DNA of 64,000 nt from Powellomyces hirtus (Eukaryota; Chytridiomycota; Chytridiomycetes; Spizellomycetales; Powellomycetaceae). The position numbers and the translations under genes were made by a program. The stretch lies in the NCBI GenBank assembly GCA_025526995.1, contig JAHLKG010000008.1, positions 930,001 to 994,000 on the forward strand, in the 5' to 3' direction. Shown in pieces: positions 54,868 to 64,000 of this stretch; the stretch's first letter is position 1; the number at the start of each line of letters is the position of its first letter. The notes beneath the pieces are model-generated. The model ran no database searches. It was not told where the DNA came from and was given only the letters and a program-made list of their open reading frames with translations.

Positions 54868-56279
54868 TTCACCTGGACTTGGACACCTCACACACGAGCA
54901 ACCACAACCTCAATAGAAGCGACGCGCATCGGGCCCGAGCCGCGGCGATGAACCTGAACCCAATCTTCACGACAGTGAACGCTGCAGCACCGTCAATATC
55001 GTCACCGCCGTCTTCCCTATCTACCACTGAAGACACCATGTACCGTCGAGCATCCCTTCCCGCTTCCGCATCCTGGACCTCACTCGACCCTTCGGGCAAC
55101 GATAACTCCTCCACATCGCCCACTATGTTGACCATGGACGTGACCTCAGGAATGCTCAGTACCACCTTCCCACCTCATCCTCACGCCTTCCACCTGCAAC
55201 ACAACCAACCCAGTCATCCCCAGCAGCCGCATCATCAGCATCAACAGCAGAAGCAACAGCAGCAACAACAGCACGACACAATCGGTGCCATGCCGGCGGC
55301 ACAACAGTCGTTGTCATCGTCGTCGAGACCGGCGGGACCGCGACCACGCTCATACAGCGACGCCATGCTGACGGAGCAGGGCGACCCGGTGCAGCTTAAA
55401 CGATTACGCAACACTGAAGCAGGTAAGATATCCCAATCTCTTGACTGTATGTCGCGTGAAACCCTGTCCTCGCCCGCACCTCGGTGCGACGCTTCTATTT
55501 GTGTGACATTCGCATGTTTCCATGTTCTAATCAACTCATTCTTTCACCGCCACGCCTCAGCCCGCCGCTCCCGCCTCCGCCGCCTCGCGCACATTGACCA
55601 ACTCGAAGCCCGCATCAAGGAACTCGAGACGGAAAACCTTCGTCTCATCCTCCGCGTCGCGTCGCTGGAAACGGACCGCGTCGCGAAAGATTCGCGCCAC
55701 TACACGGACGAACAAAAAATCCGCCAACTCGAACACCAGCTCGCCGAAGCAGCCCGCTTTGTCCAGGCCTCGCGACGGTGGCAGGCCAGCGCCGAGAAAA
55801 TGAATGCGGCTAATGCTGCCGTTGCGGCTGCTGCAGCGGCAGCGGCTGCGGCTACTGCTAACCCGACTGCCTCACCCTCTGCCGTTGACCCAACAGTCCT
55901 CATGAACCAGCAACAACAGCAGCAGAATATGATGATGCATCAGCAACACCATGTCCAGCATCAACAACTGAACCTCCTGCAACACGATTGGGCCAGCGGG
56001 ACGCATTCCTTACCTGCTGCGGGCTTGTCGGCGATTGCACCACTCGACCCGAGCGATTGGCTCAACAGCACAAACGCATCCACAACCAACAACAACAATC
56101 AGGACGCAACCCCATCGGCGCAAATGCACAACACCAATAACAGCAACCTGTCACCGCAACCACAACACCACCAACAGGACCCGCAACAGAATAGCATGAT
56201 GTTGGACCATAACCCGCGCAACGACAATCCGTTGGATTCGGACCTCCTGGTGAACGACTATGGCTTTGGATATGGATAG
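53757..56279 (+). CDS. large GCN4-type bZIP transcription factor
   Basis: Two exons (53757-55422, 55561-56279), 794 residues. The start is MVAEKRKSQDQQ; an upstream in-frame ATG at 53592 only adds leader-like sequence. Residues 1-545 are low-complexity (Pro, Ser, His, Gln, Asn tracts, including poly-Asn and poly-Gln), as in activation domains. The basic region spans the splice: LKRLRNTEA joined to ARRSRLRRLAHI, the N-x7-R signature with the GCN4-like AARRSR. The leucine zipper follows (QLEARIKELETENLRLILRV). The rest is Ala- and Gln/His/Asn-rich and ends acidic. Likely a nuclear DNA-binding regulator of stress or amino-acid genes (inferred from the AARRSR subtype). The 138-nt intron has no stop and is in phase. 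Confidence 0.92.
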
Positions 56280-57255
56280 CAAAAACAAAAGAAGTCGTGT
56301 CCTGTTCCCCCTTGGCCTACTGCGCTTTTGGATACCTCCCCTAAGGACTATACATTGTTGCGAAGACAAAATCCCCCCCCCCCCCTCCCCCCCGCTTGTA
56401 AATAAGAAACACCAAAATGACAGAGAATGCAAACAACAAGCCTGCTCTCTGCTCAGTTGTGCATTCTGACGATCCATCTTGGCGCCCGACCTCGGGGTGG
56501 GCTGGTGTGTGACCACAGCGCCAAACATATCCGTTCTTTGTTTTTATCGTATTACATTGCCCCTCCTCCTTCCTTTCGTGTGTGCGCGTCCCCCCCCCCC
56601 CCCCCCCCCCCCCCCACCCACCCAGAAACAAGATAACCTTATCGTTGAAAATATGAAATATAAAAAAATCATGTTGCACAGCTAGCTTCCATAGTTTGAA
56701 TTCACACCCACATACTCGGAAACTCTTTCTTAACTCCCCAACATGCGCCAGAGGTTTAGAACCAGGGGTGGCGCGAGCATCCCGAGTCGACGTTTATCCT
56801 CTGGCATGCTAAAGCAACAGAACAAAATGAAGAAATGAACAAAAGGGGATATATACCAAAAACAAAGACAAAAAAAAAAGAAAAGGTACACCACCCCAAG
56901 AAGAAGAGCTCCGATCACCGTGCGGCATGACAAACTGGGTCGCCCTGGATACACAATGAGGGACATTTCCTACTGTGTGATATATATTTTTTACTGTACA
57001 ATGAGGAGCGTGGGTGTGTGGAGGGGGGGGGGGGTGATGAGAATGTGGAACGCAGTGCATGTAGTCGCAACGGAATGGATTACAAAACCTAAACATGACA
57101 AGTTCTATTGTTTCTAGTATGTGCAAATCGGGCAACTGGGTGATGGGTCGGGGACTGGGCTCGCAGAGGTACAGTAAATGCCCGGGGAGGTTCATGATCA
57201 AAGTTGGCGGGGTGGGGTGCTCTTTTCTATTCATCCACTGCGTTTTGGTTTCAGC
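56280..57255. other. intergenic region between convergent bZIP and HINT3-like genes
   Basis: 976 bp at two 3' ends. C runs occur near 56372-56392 and 56590-56615, an A run near 56870-56884 and a G run near 57024-57035. No gene recognised; short frames are homopolymer artefacts. Confidence 0.5.
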
Positions 57256-58309
57256 CTACACCCACCCCCATCTCCACCCCCCCTTCTCGCCCCTCTCCCT
57301 AGCCCGTTCCAAACTGCGCTCAACCACCGTCCCTTTGACAAACCACCCCCACGTTCTATCCCTCCTCGGGTACTTTACGCTCCTCAACCAGCTCCGGTAC
57401 GGCAGCCCAAGGACATGGAGATGCAGATGACTGACACTCGTGAACGGCGGGACGTGGAACCCAAGTTGTTGTTGTTGTTGTTCCGTGAACCCGTGCGAGT
57501 GCAGGATCGTGCGCCCCCGCTCAAGCATCCGCGTCAGCAGCGGGAGGTGGGTGGGCGTTAGTGAGTGGATGGTTGGGATGTGCGATCGGGGGATGAGGAG
57601 GAGGTGCAGTTGAGCTGAAGGGTTGATGTCGTGGAAGGCGATGAATTCGTCGTCCTGCGAGCGAGCATACAAAAATACAATGATCAGATACGGTACTTGA
57701 AAACAGCGAGACACAAAAAAACAAAAAAGCAAAGAAAAACTACCCCCCTCATCAGCCCCAACGCACACCATCCCCCACTCTAATCTCATTACCCACCTGA
57801 TACACAATCCTAGCCGTACTCTCCCTCCCATCCACAATCCGACAAAACACACATCCGTCCTCATGGCGCGCGACGCCATGCGTCTGCTGATCCTGGTACG
57901 CCTGCGCCAAATCTTCCAAACTATCCTTCCGCCCCACCTCCTCCCTTCGTAATGGCGGACACGCCCACAACCGCGCAAAGAACGGCGACATGGGAACTTG
58001 GGTGCAGAACAAATCGTGCACAATGTGGAGGTCCCGCAGCTCGCTCGTGAGGATCGTGAATGCCGGGTGGTTGAGGTGCGAGAGGAGAGAGGTGAGATGA
58101 AAAGTCCACCCGCTGCTGAGGAGAGGTAGGAATACGAGGAGGATGCTGGTAATCGTTGTGAGGAGACGGAGACTGGACTGCCACGACGAGGAGGGCGGCG
58201 AGGACGACGACGACGACGACGAGAGAGATGACGACAAATGTACGCGCGGCATGCTCAAACCCTTACACCATTTGCCTTGCTCTTCCCAATCCCAATCCCA
58301 AAGTGACAC
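57256..58309 (-). CDS. HINT3: HIT-domain protein, HINT3-like, with N-terminal membrane anchor
   Basis: Two exons (58309-57797, 57654-57256), 303 residues; a start at 58252 (MPRVHLSSS) is equally possible. An N-terminal Ser-rich stretch and one hydrophobic segment (LLTTITSILLVFLPLLSSGW) suggest a membrane anchor. The HIT domain begins GCVFCRIVDGRESTARIVYQ, continues FIAFHDINPSAQLHLLLIPR and reaches the His triad in SVSHLHLHVLG, preceded by GFHVPPF, a HINT3/aprataxin-like feature. Such proteins hydrolyse nucleotide phosphoramidates or adenylates. The extra 150 residues before the domain are unlike canonical HINT3 of about 180 residues. Confidence 0.85.
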
Positions 58310-58718
58310 TTGCAGTATGGGACACTTGAAGGATCGCCTCAGAGTCGTCTAGTGAACGCGGGTCAGCTATTTTCAGACCCGAAACAACATTGCCGGAACC
58401 CCACAATCACCACGTGGTAGTTTGTCCCTCGCCCGACTTCGACAAAAACTTCACTATCCAACAGATTATAGGCCATCTATAGACAAGCAGCAGTAAGTAC
58501 AAGGAGAACGGTCGCAGGTTGAGGCGGGATGCACAGCGAGCGCAGCATTCATGATTGCATAGTAAAACAAAGAGGAGTGTCCGCCCAAAAAAAAAAAAGG
58601 AAGACAAACGAGAGAAAAACGCACGCCAAAGCCTTTCATTAGGTTTCAAGATTAAGGCGAGAAGGGGTATCAGGGGCGAAGGGGTCTCCTTCTGAATCTC
58701 TCAGCCCGCGGCCGCCAA
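58310..58718. other. intergenic region between HINT3-like and PWWP genes
   Basis: 409 bp; both neighbours are on the minus strand. An A run lies near 58587-58598. No gene seen. Confidence 0.5.
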
Positions 58719-61194
58719 CTAGATGTCGGCTCTTTCGCGGCTCTCGAGCAAAACTGATGCGGTGGCTGTTGCTGTTGCTGGTGGCGGTGGTGGTAACGGA
58801 GGTGGTGGTTGTGGAGTTGATGAGACGGGAGCGGCGGAAGTTTGTGTAGGTGGTTGTCGAGCATGCACAGGTTTAGAGGTTGCAGTGGAAGAAGACGAAG
58901 GCGGGCCAGCGGACGGGGCGGGGAATGCATGATGAGGAGGGACGGATGAGGAGAACGATGGGATCGGGGGGCCAGCCTGCGGCGGAGGCGCCGTGGCATA
59001 CATGGCGGTTCCCGCCAAGGACGGGTTGTCCGTCGACAAGAGCAATGGATTGCTGGTTGCAATGGAAACGGCGTACGGAACCTGCGCAAAGACTGTCATT
59101 GAAGACAATGATGGTGGTCCTGCCGGTATGGGTGGTGGTCCTGCCATCGCGCTGCCGATAAACGGGGCCTGCCCGCCAATGCCGGTCCCGCGCTGCAGGG
59201 CCTGTTCGCGTTCACGCTGTCCCACTTCCTGCAGAGATCTAAAGTGCCTTACGAGTCGATCGCTGTTCTTTTCTGGCAACACATTTCGAAGAACTCGCAA
59301 ATGCCGTCGTTCTAAAGGAGGAACCAGGAATGGATGGAAATGTCAGCACATCATGGACGTTCACGGTCAGATTCCCCAAGCAAGCCAAATGCTGACCTGG
59401 CTTCCATATTGGATCGTCCTCATCTTCCAAGATGTGCGACGCTGGCATAACTTCATCCAAGATCCGGCGGCAATTCTGACACAGTGTCAGACCAAGGATT
59501 CCTTCCTCCCGTGATATACTGTTCGTTCCGTTCGAGTGGGCAACGGATGCTCGACGCGCTTTGCTGTCGCGTTGACCGCATTTCGCGCACACGCTACCGA
59601 CGCTGGACGTCGCACCTCCAGAATCCTCGCGAGATCTCTTGAAGCTGCTTTGCCGACCTACCGTAACGCTTGTCAGATGGGTTGCATGGTTCAACGGAAT
59701 CCAAGAATGAATATCACATACCCGCCGGCTGTGATTGAGCACTTGTTGATTTTGATGTGGCTTTGGTTTTTGTATTTGTTGATGTTGGTGTTTGCGCGGG
59801 GCCCGTCATGTTAAGATTGACAATGGGCATTGCAGATTTTGGCGTGGCAGCCGATTTCCCGGCGGCCGGGGTCGCTTGAAGCTAAAAAGTTGCAAGACAT
59901 TGAGTCGTCCGCGCATCGAAAGGTCTCACAGGGACAGCGCTCACGGTGATTGGAATATCCACCTTCCGATAACCCAGCGTCTTTTCAGTTCCTTTAGACG
60001 GCGCTTCCTTCCCCGCCCCTGACTCTCTTCTCGGGATGGCCGCCTGACTTCCTCTCCGGTTGGGAGTCGGCCCTTCTTTGGCCGGGCCCCGCTTTGATTC
60101 TGCGGCGTCCTTGCTGGTTGTCGGCGGATCCTCGCCGTGAAGTCGCCCGGCTTTTGACCGATCTTCCAGCGGGCAGCTGTGCAACCACGTGAAAGCCGGT
60201 GGTATTCTGCCGAGCTCCCAATAGAGCGTAGCGTTTACGACGGCCTTGTCTGCGCAAAAAGCCTTCCCATTTTTGCCGTGCACATAGGTGGTATAGGGTG
60301 GTTTGTACGGGCAAAACTCCTTCATGTCGGACACCTTGACAACATTGCTGCGAGGAAAAATGACGATGATGCAAAGTGAGACGATAGTCGCGTAGAGCGC
60401 AAGTTGCCTGTGAGCCACTTACTAGGAGGCATCTTCAAAATACACTACGACACATTCGCCTTCCCCGGGATTTAGCACTCCATTCACCGTCTTTTTGAAA
60501 ATGGCGACCTCCTCTTTTGGGACGACCTAAAATGAACATGACACGACTGATTCAGCGAAGAGATGATGGTGGACCCAAGCGATTCACGCTTTGCAACAGC
60601 ATAGCGCCCACGGGAACGACAAAAAACTCTCTTTGGCGTTGATCTCACTCGCTTTAGCTATGGAGCCTTTGTTGGTTGACAAGTCGTCTCTCCCCGCTGC
60701 TTTTTCTAGCGGCTATCTATCTGGCGCAGGACTCTTACCATTCCGGCCCACCACCATGGTGCAAAAGCATCGTCAGGGTCCACCCACACCATCTGACGCT
60801 TTGGCGGCTTCACTCTCGGATTCGGCGGCGGGATAAGTATTTCCGCCTGCTGCAAGTCATCGTGATCGGCGGCCATGCGTTTTCGCTTCCTTCCGGCTGT
60901 AGTGACAGAAGGAGCAGCGGCAGCGGGAGTACCCGGGGTAGCAGGAGGGACGGCAATGGGAGCCGTGTTGATGGCACTCGCACTCGTGGTCACGGTGGCA
61001 GTTGCAGATGAAGATGAGGTTGACGTAGATTTCTGGACGACAACGCACCCTTCGCTTTCGTATGCGCTGTCTGATATGGTTGCGGGAGAGTTTTCCTTTT
61101 GCTGATAGGAACGAGGGGATTCCAGAACGCGGGCAGTGGTGACAGTATCGGCAGAATTTAAATCGACGCAGATTGCAGACAGGGGCAGTGGCAT
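58719..61194 (-). CDS. PWWP-domain protein with C-x2-C/C-x2-C zinc-finger-like motif
   Basis: Six exons (61194-60739, 60526-60423, 60347-59930, 59881-59722, 59657-59397, 59311-58719), 663 residues. After a Ser/Thr/Ala-rich start with a basic AGRKRKRM patch, residues about 132-235 form a PWWP-like domain: RQMVWVDPDDAF, APWWWAGMVVPKEEVAIF, CVVVYFEDASYNVVKVSDMK. PWWP domains read methylated histone H3 (for example K36) with DNA. Then a basic disordered linker, a Cys pair (VCAKCGQRDSKA) and, about 40 residues on, LTLCQNCRRILDE, which looks like a GATA-type finger with a long loop, followed by a short helical block (LRVLRNVLPEKNSDRLVRHF) and a Pro-rich tail. Probably a chromatin reader or adaptor; no named orthologue recognised. 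Confidence 0.8.
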
Positions 61195-62114
61195 ACTGAG
61201 TCGGGCTGCGAACAGTCACGGATGGTGTGTCCTGCTGTCCAAGTCGTTCGTCTGTGCGGAAGGCGTGAACAAGAGCGGGGAACCCGGGTAATACCGACGG
61301 GAAGAAGATGTGGGTCTACTGCGATGGGAAGTTGGCCCGAGTTGGGCCCGCGAGCCTCAGGCGCAAGGAGAGAGAGCGAGACTATATACGAACCGCAGAG
61401 GGACCCAAAGGAAGTTACAAGAGCAGGCAGGTATTAGTGTTGATGGCGAGAAGGGTATTATTCTTGTTGTTGGTGGCAGCTTCATCTGGAGTCATTGGGA
61501 AAAAACAACGATTGCCACACACACAGGCCAGACAGAGCAGGGAGGAATTGGCAGGTCGATTCCATTCCATTGCCCATTCAGGGTCTCTTCCATAATACAG
61601 ACTACATTTATGGCCACACTCCAATCACATTCGACTCAGTGACACGCCTATTGTTGGCTGCAATAACGACTAAAAAGGGCATCAGAGATCACGGGACTTT
61701 TGAGGATATTTTATACATGGATCGAACAGACGCTAACCCATTTGAACCATGATCCTATTGGCAGCGTTATGATGAGTCACCGTGAGTCAGTCACACAAGA
61801 TATAGTTACTATGACCATATCGGGTACAATCAATCAAATGAAGATCGTTTTGATCTCAACTGAGACTCCTCTTCCCAAGATAACAAACTTCACGCTTTCC
61901 CCCCTCCAACCCCCCGAGTCACTCGCTCGAGAAAAACGAAAAAGAAAAAAGCTTTTTCCCACCAGAGACAACCCCCCCTCCAACGCTCTGTGTTTTCTTT
62001 CGTTTTTCTTGTCCATCGTCGTCGTCTATTTCCCACGCCTGTGCAATACATAGTCACCTCACCCATCCGACATACGTACTCGTTTACTCACCCTCTACAG
62101 CTGCATCATAAACA
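61195..62114. other. 920-bp divergent upstream region of PWWP and ASN genes
   Basis: No coding signal. Several TGAGTCA-like Gcn4/AP-1 half sites occur (ATGAGTCACCGTGAGTCAGT at about 61771-61790, 325-344 bp upstream of the asparagine synthetase start). Asparagine synthetase genes are classic Gcn4/ATF4 targets, so this pair is a good candidate control site. Confidence 0.5.
61771..61790. promoter_or_regulatory. paired TGAGTCA Gcn4/AP-1-like sites
   Basis: One exact TGAGTCA and one TGAGTCAG about 11 bp apart (one helical turn), upstream of the asparagine synthetase gene. TGAGTCA is the known Gcn4 bZIP site, and a GCN4-type bZIP gene lies in this window. Binding is inferred only. Confidence 0.45.
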
Positions 62115-64000
62115 ATGTGTGGAATATTCGCTGTCCTCGGCTGCAGCCATGACATGGAGACCTTCCGCCCTCGCGCCGTCTCCCTATCTAAAAAGTAAAG
62201 AAAAAGAGTGGTCGTCATCTCCTGTTGGAGAATGAATAAGCTCCAATCTTCCGTGTACTCTGCGCACAGTCCACTAACCTCTTCTCTCTCTCCTCACCGT
62301 ATCTTGCAGAGTACGTCACCGTGGTCCCGACTGGAGCGGTGTCAAGGTCTGTGGAAACAACGTCATTTGCCACGAGCGTCTCGCCATCGTCGGTGTCGGT
62401 GAGTTGGTCGCCGTCGCGTCTCGGAAAGAAGAAGAGAAGAGAAGCCCCACGGAAGAAGAGCCTCCTCCTCCTCGTGAACCGTCGGCGGTCTCGGCTCTCT
62501 TCGAGCCTCCTTCCGCCAAACACTCGCTGACCGCTTCTACCCGTGACCACTCGTCGTGTCCATTCCTCTTCGTAGAATCCGGTGCCCAGCCTCTCACCAA
62601 TGGAGACGAGACTCTGATTCTCTCCGTTAACGGCGAAATCTACAACCATGTCACATTGCGAAAGCTGCTGAAAAAAGACCATTCGTTCAAGACCCAATCG
62701 GACTGTGAAGTCATCCTATACCTGGTGAGCAGAAAGGGGAAACATGGCAGCAGGTGGCGGTTCAGACCTTTTTGGCGAGATGCGCTGGAGCAGTCGCAGT
62801 CGCAGTCGCAGCGCCAAGCGAGCACATATCATAGTTTCGGATTCGTTTGTTCATCGGTGGTGTCACGCAGCGAACAAAAGAAGCCCCAACCTTCAAACCT
62901 TCAGTGGTCCTGCCTCGCGAGGCGGAATTCGGCATAGATGACCTTTTTTTTTCCTTTTTCCTCTCCTGCCCATTTTCCGACATGGAATCCGAAATCTCAT
63001 CTTGTGATTTCTTCCCCTTATCCCTCTCTAGTACGAAGAAATGGGCGTGGATCTCATCCAGCACCTCGACGGCATGTTCAGCTTTGTGCTGTACGACAAG
63101 AAAAAGGACATGTACATTGCCGCCCGCGACCACGTTGGAATCACCACCTTGTACCAAGGCTGGCGTAACGACGACAAGTCGGTCTGGTTCGCTTCTGAAA
63201 TGAAATGTTTGCAAGAGGACTGCGACCGCATCATTGCGTTCCCACCTGGCCACTATTACAACAGCCAGACCGGCGAGACAGTACCATACTACAAGCCCGA
63301 ATGGTACGGTCACCCCGCTGCCGGCCTGCCGAGTTTGGACGATGAGCAAAAGGTCTTGTCGGAGAAGGAGGAGGCCGAGATGTACACGTCCCTTCGCACC
63401 GCGTTGGAAAAGTCAGTTAAAAAGCGACTTATGAGTGAAGTTCCCTACGGCGTGCTGTTGAGCGGTGGTCTTGACTCGAGTCTGATTGCCTCCATTGCCG
63501 CACGACAAAGACGGGCCGCCGAGGACAACGGTTCCGCTTCCGCGTCGGCAGAGGACGACGACGACATTCGATCAGCCGTCTCCTCTTCATCGGCTTTCCC
63601 GCGTCTTCACTCGTTCTCGATCGGTCTCCCAGGTTCGCCTGATCTGGCGGCGGCTCAGCGCGTCGCCACCTTCCTCGGCACCATTCACCACGGCTACACC
63701 TTCACCGTCGACGAGGGTATCGATGCGATCGGTGAAGTCATTGAGCATTTGGAAACGTACGACGTAACCACTATCCGCGCGAGTACCCCAATGTACCTAC
63801 TGTCCCGCAAGATCAAGGCCATGGGTGTCAAGATGGTTCTCAGTGGAGAGGGTGCAGACGAGATCTTTGGTGGGTACCTGTACTTTCACAGTGCGCCATC
63901 CGCCCAGGCTCTGCAACACGAATGCATATCGCGCATCCAGAACCTGCACACGGCTGACTGCCTGCGAGCCAACAAGTCGACGATGGCGTGGGGTCTGGAA
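62115..64000 (+). CDS. ASN1: asparagine synthetase (glutamine-hydrolysing), partial
   Basis: Exons 62115-62194, 62310-62398, 62576-62724, 63032 to the right edge; about 429 residues present and the last exon still open. It begins [10 protein letters not shown], so Cys2 is the glutaminase nucleophile. Further landmarks: [10 protein letters not shown] across intron 1, [20 protein letters not shown] across intron 2, [31 protein letters not shown], and the synthetase PP-loop [20 protein letters not shown], then [16 protein letters not shown]. The enzyme makes asparagine from aspartate, glutamine and ATP in the cytosol. An Ala/Ser/Asp-rich insertion of about 30 residues follows the PP-loop. The C-terminal part lies outside the window. 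Confidence 0.96.

Overview
The window reads as a nuclear chromosome segment of an early-diverging, probably zoosporic (chytrid-like) fungus. Evidence seen: multi-exon genes with short GT-AG introns, mostly about 50-190 nt; a GCN4-type bZIP, a glyoxal oxidase and a cAMP-receptor/Git3-like GPCR, which are fungal-type genes; together with genes usually lost in Dikarya (Integrator subunit INTS9, a zinc-finger PARP1, an AZUL-HECT ligase of UBE3A type, a CXorf65-like protein). The taxonomic placement is inference from gene content. All spliced models below were built by hand; exon sums are multiples of three and the reading frames match the protein families named. No tRNA, rRNA, CRISPR array or intact mobile element was recognised.

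Layout. 1-592 is the 5' part of UTP7/WDR46 (-). INTS9 (+, 1079-3660) and UPF2 (+, 3908-7932) follow in tandem. 7933-9590 is a decayed patch: a G-rich degenerate minisatellite and a Mutator-like transposase remnant. 9704-13887 (-) is an unusual fimbrin-like actin-binding head (two CH domains) joined to an 850-residue Ala/Glu/Lys repeat coiled coil. 13888-15705 is gene-free with a 124-bp tandem duplication. Then come V-ATPase subunit G (-), a CXorf65/C22orf15-like gene (+), a four-RRM protein (-), the UBE3A-like HECT ligase (+), mitochondrial glutaryl-CoA dehydrogenase (+) and a secreted glyoxal oxidase (-).

28835-31752 is a 2.9-kb gene desert holding a perfect 45-bp inverted repeat, a protein-kinase pseudogene and telomere-like repeats. 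Next is a chemosensory pair in convergent orientation: a two-TM receptor with a large extracellular sensor and no output domain (+, 31753-34617) and a 7TM GPCR (-, 35102-37538). A TMEM198-like 7TM protein (+) and a Ubc1/UBE2K E2 (+) follow, then a 2.9-kb desert, a nucleoside hydrolase (-), a full-architecture PARP1 (-), a large bZIP factor (+), a HINT3-like HIT protein (-), a PWWP plus zinc-finger protein (-), and the 5' part of asparagine synthetase (+), which runs off the right edge.

Themes: RNA processing and surveillance (UTP7, INTS9, UPF2, RRM protein), ubiquitin (HECT, E2), chromatin and DNA repair (PARP1, PWWP), signalling (sensor receptor, GPCR, bZIP), and nitrogen/amino-acid metabolism (GCDH, nucleoside hydrolase, asparagine synthetase). 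Several gene pairs are divergent with short shared upstream regions, but nothing in the sequence shows joint regulation.
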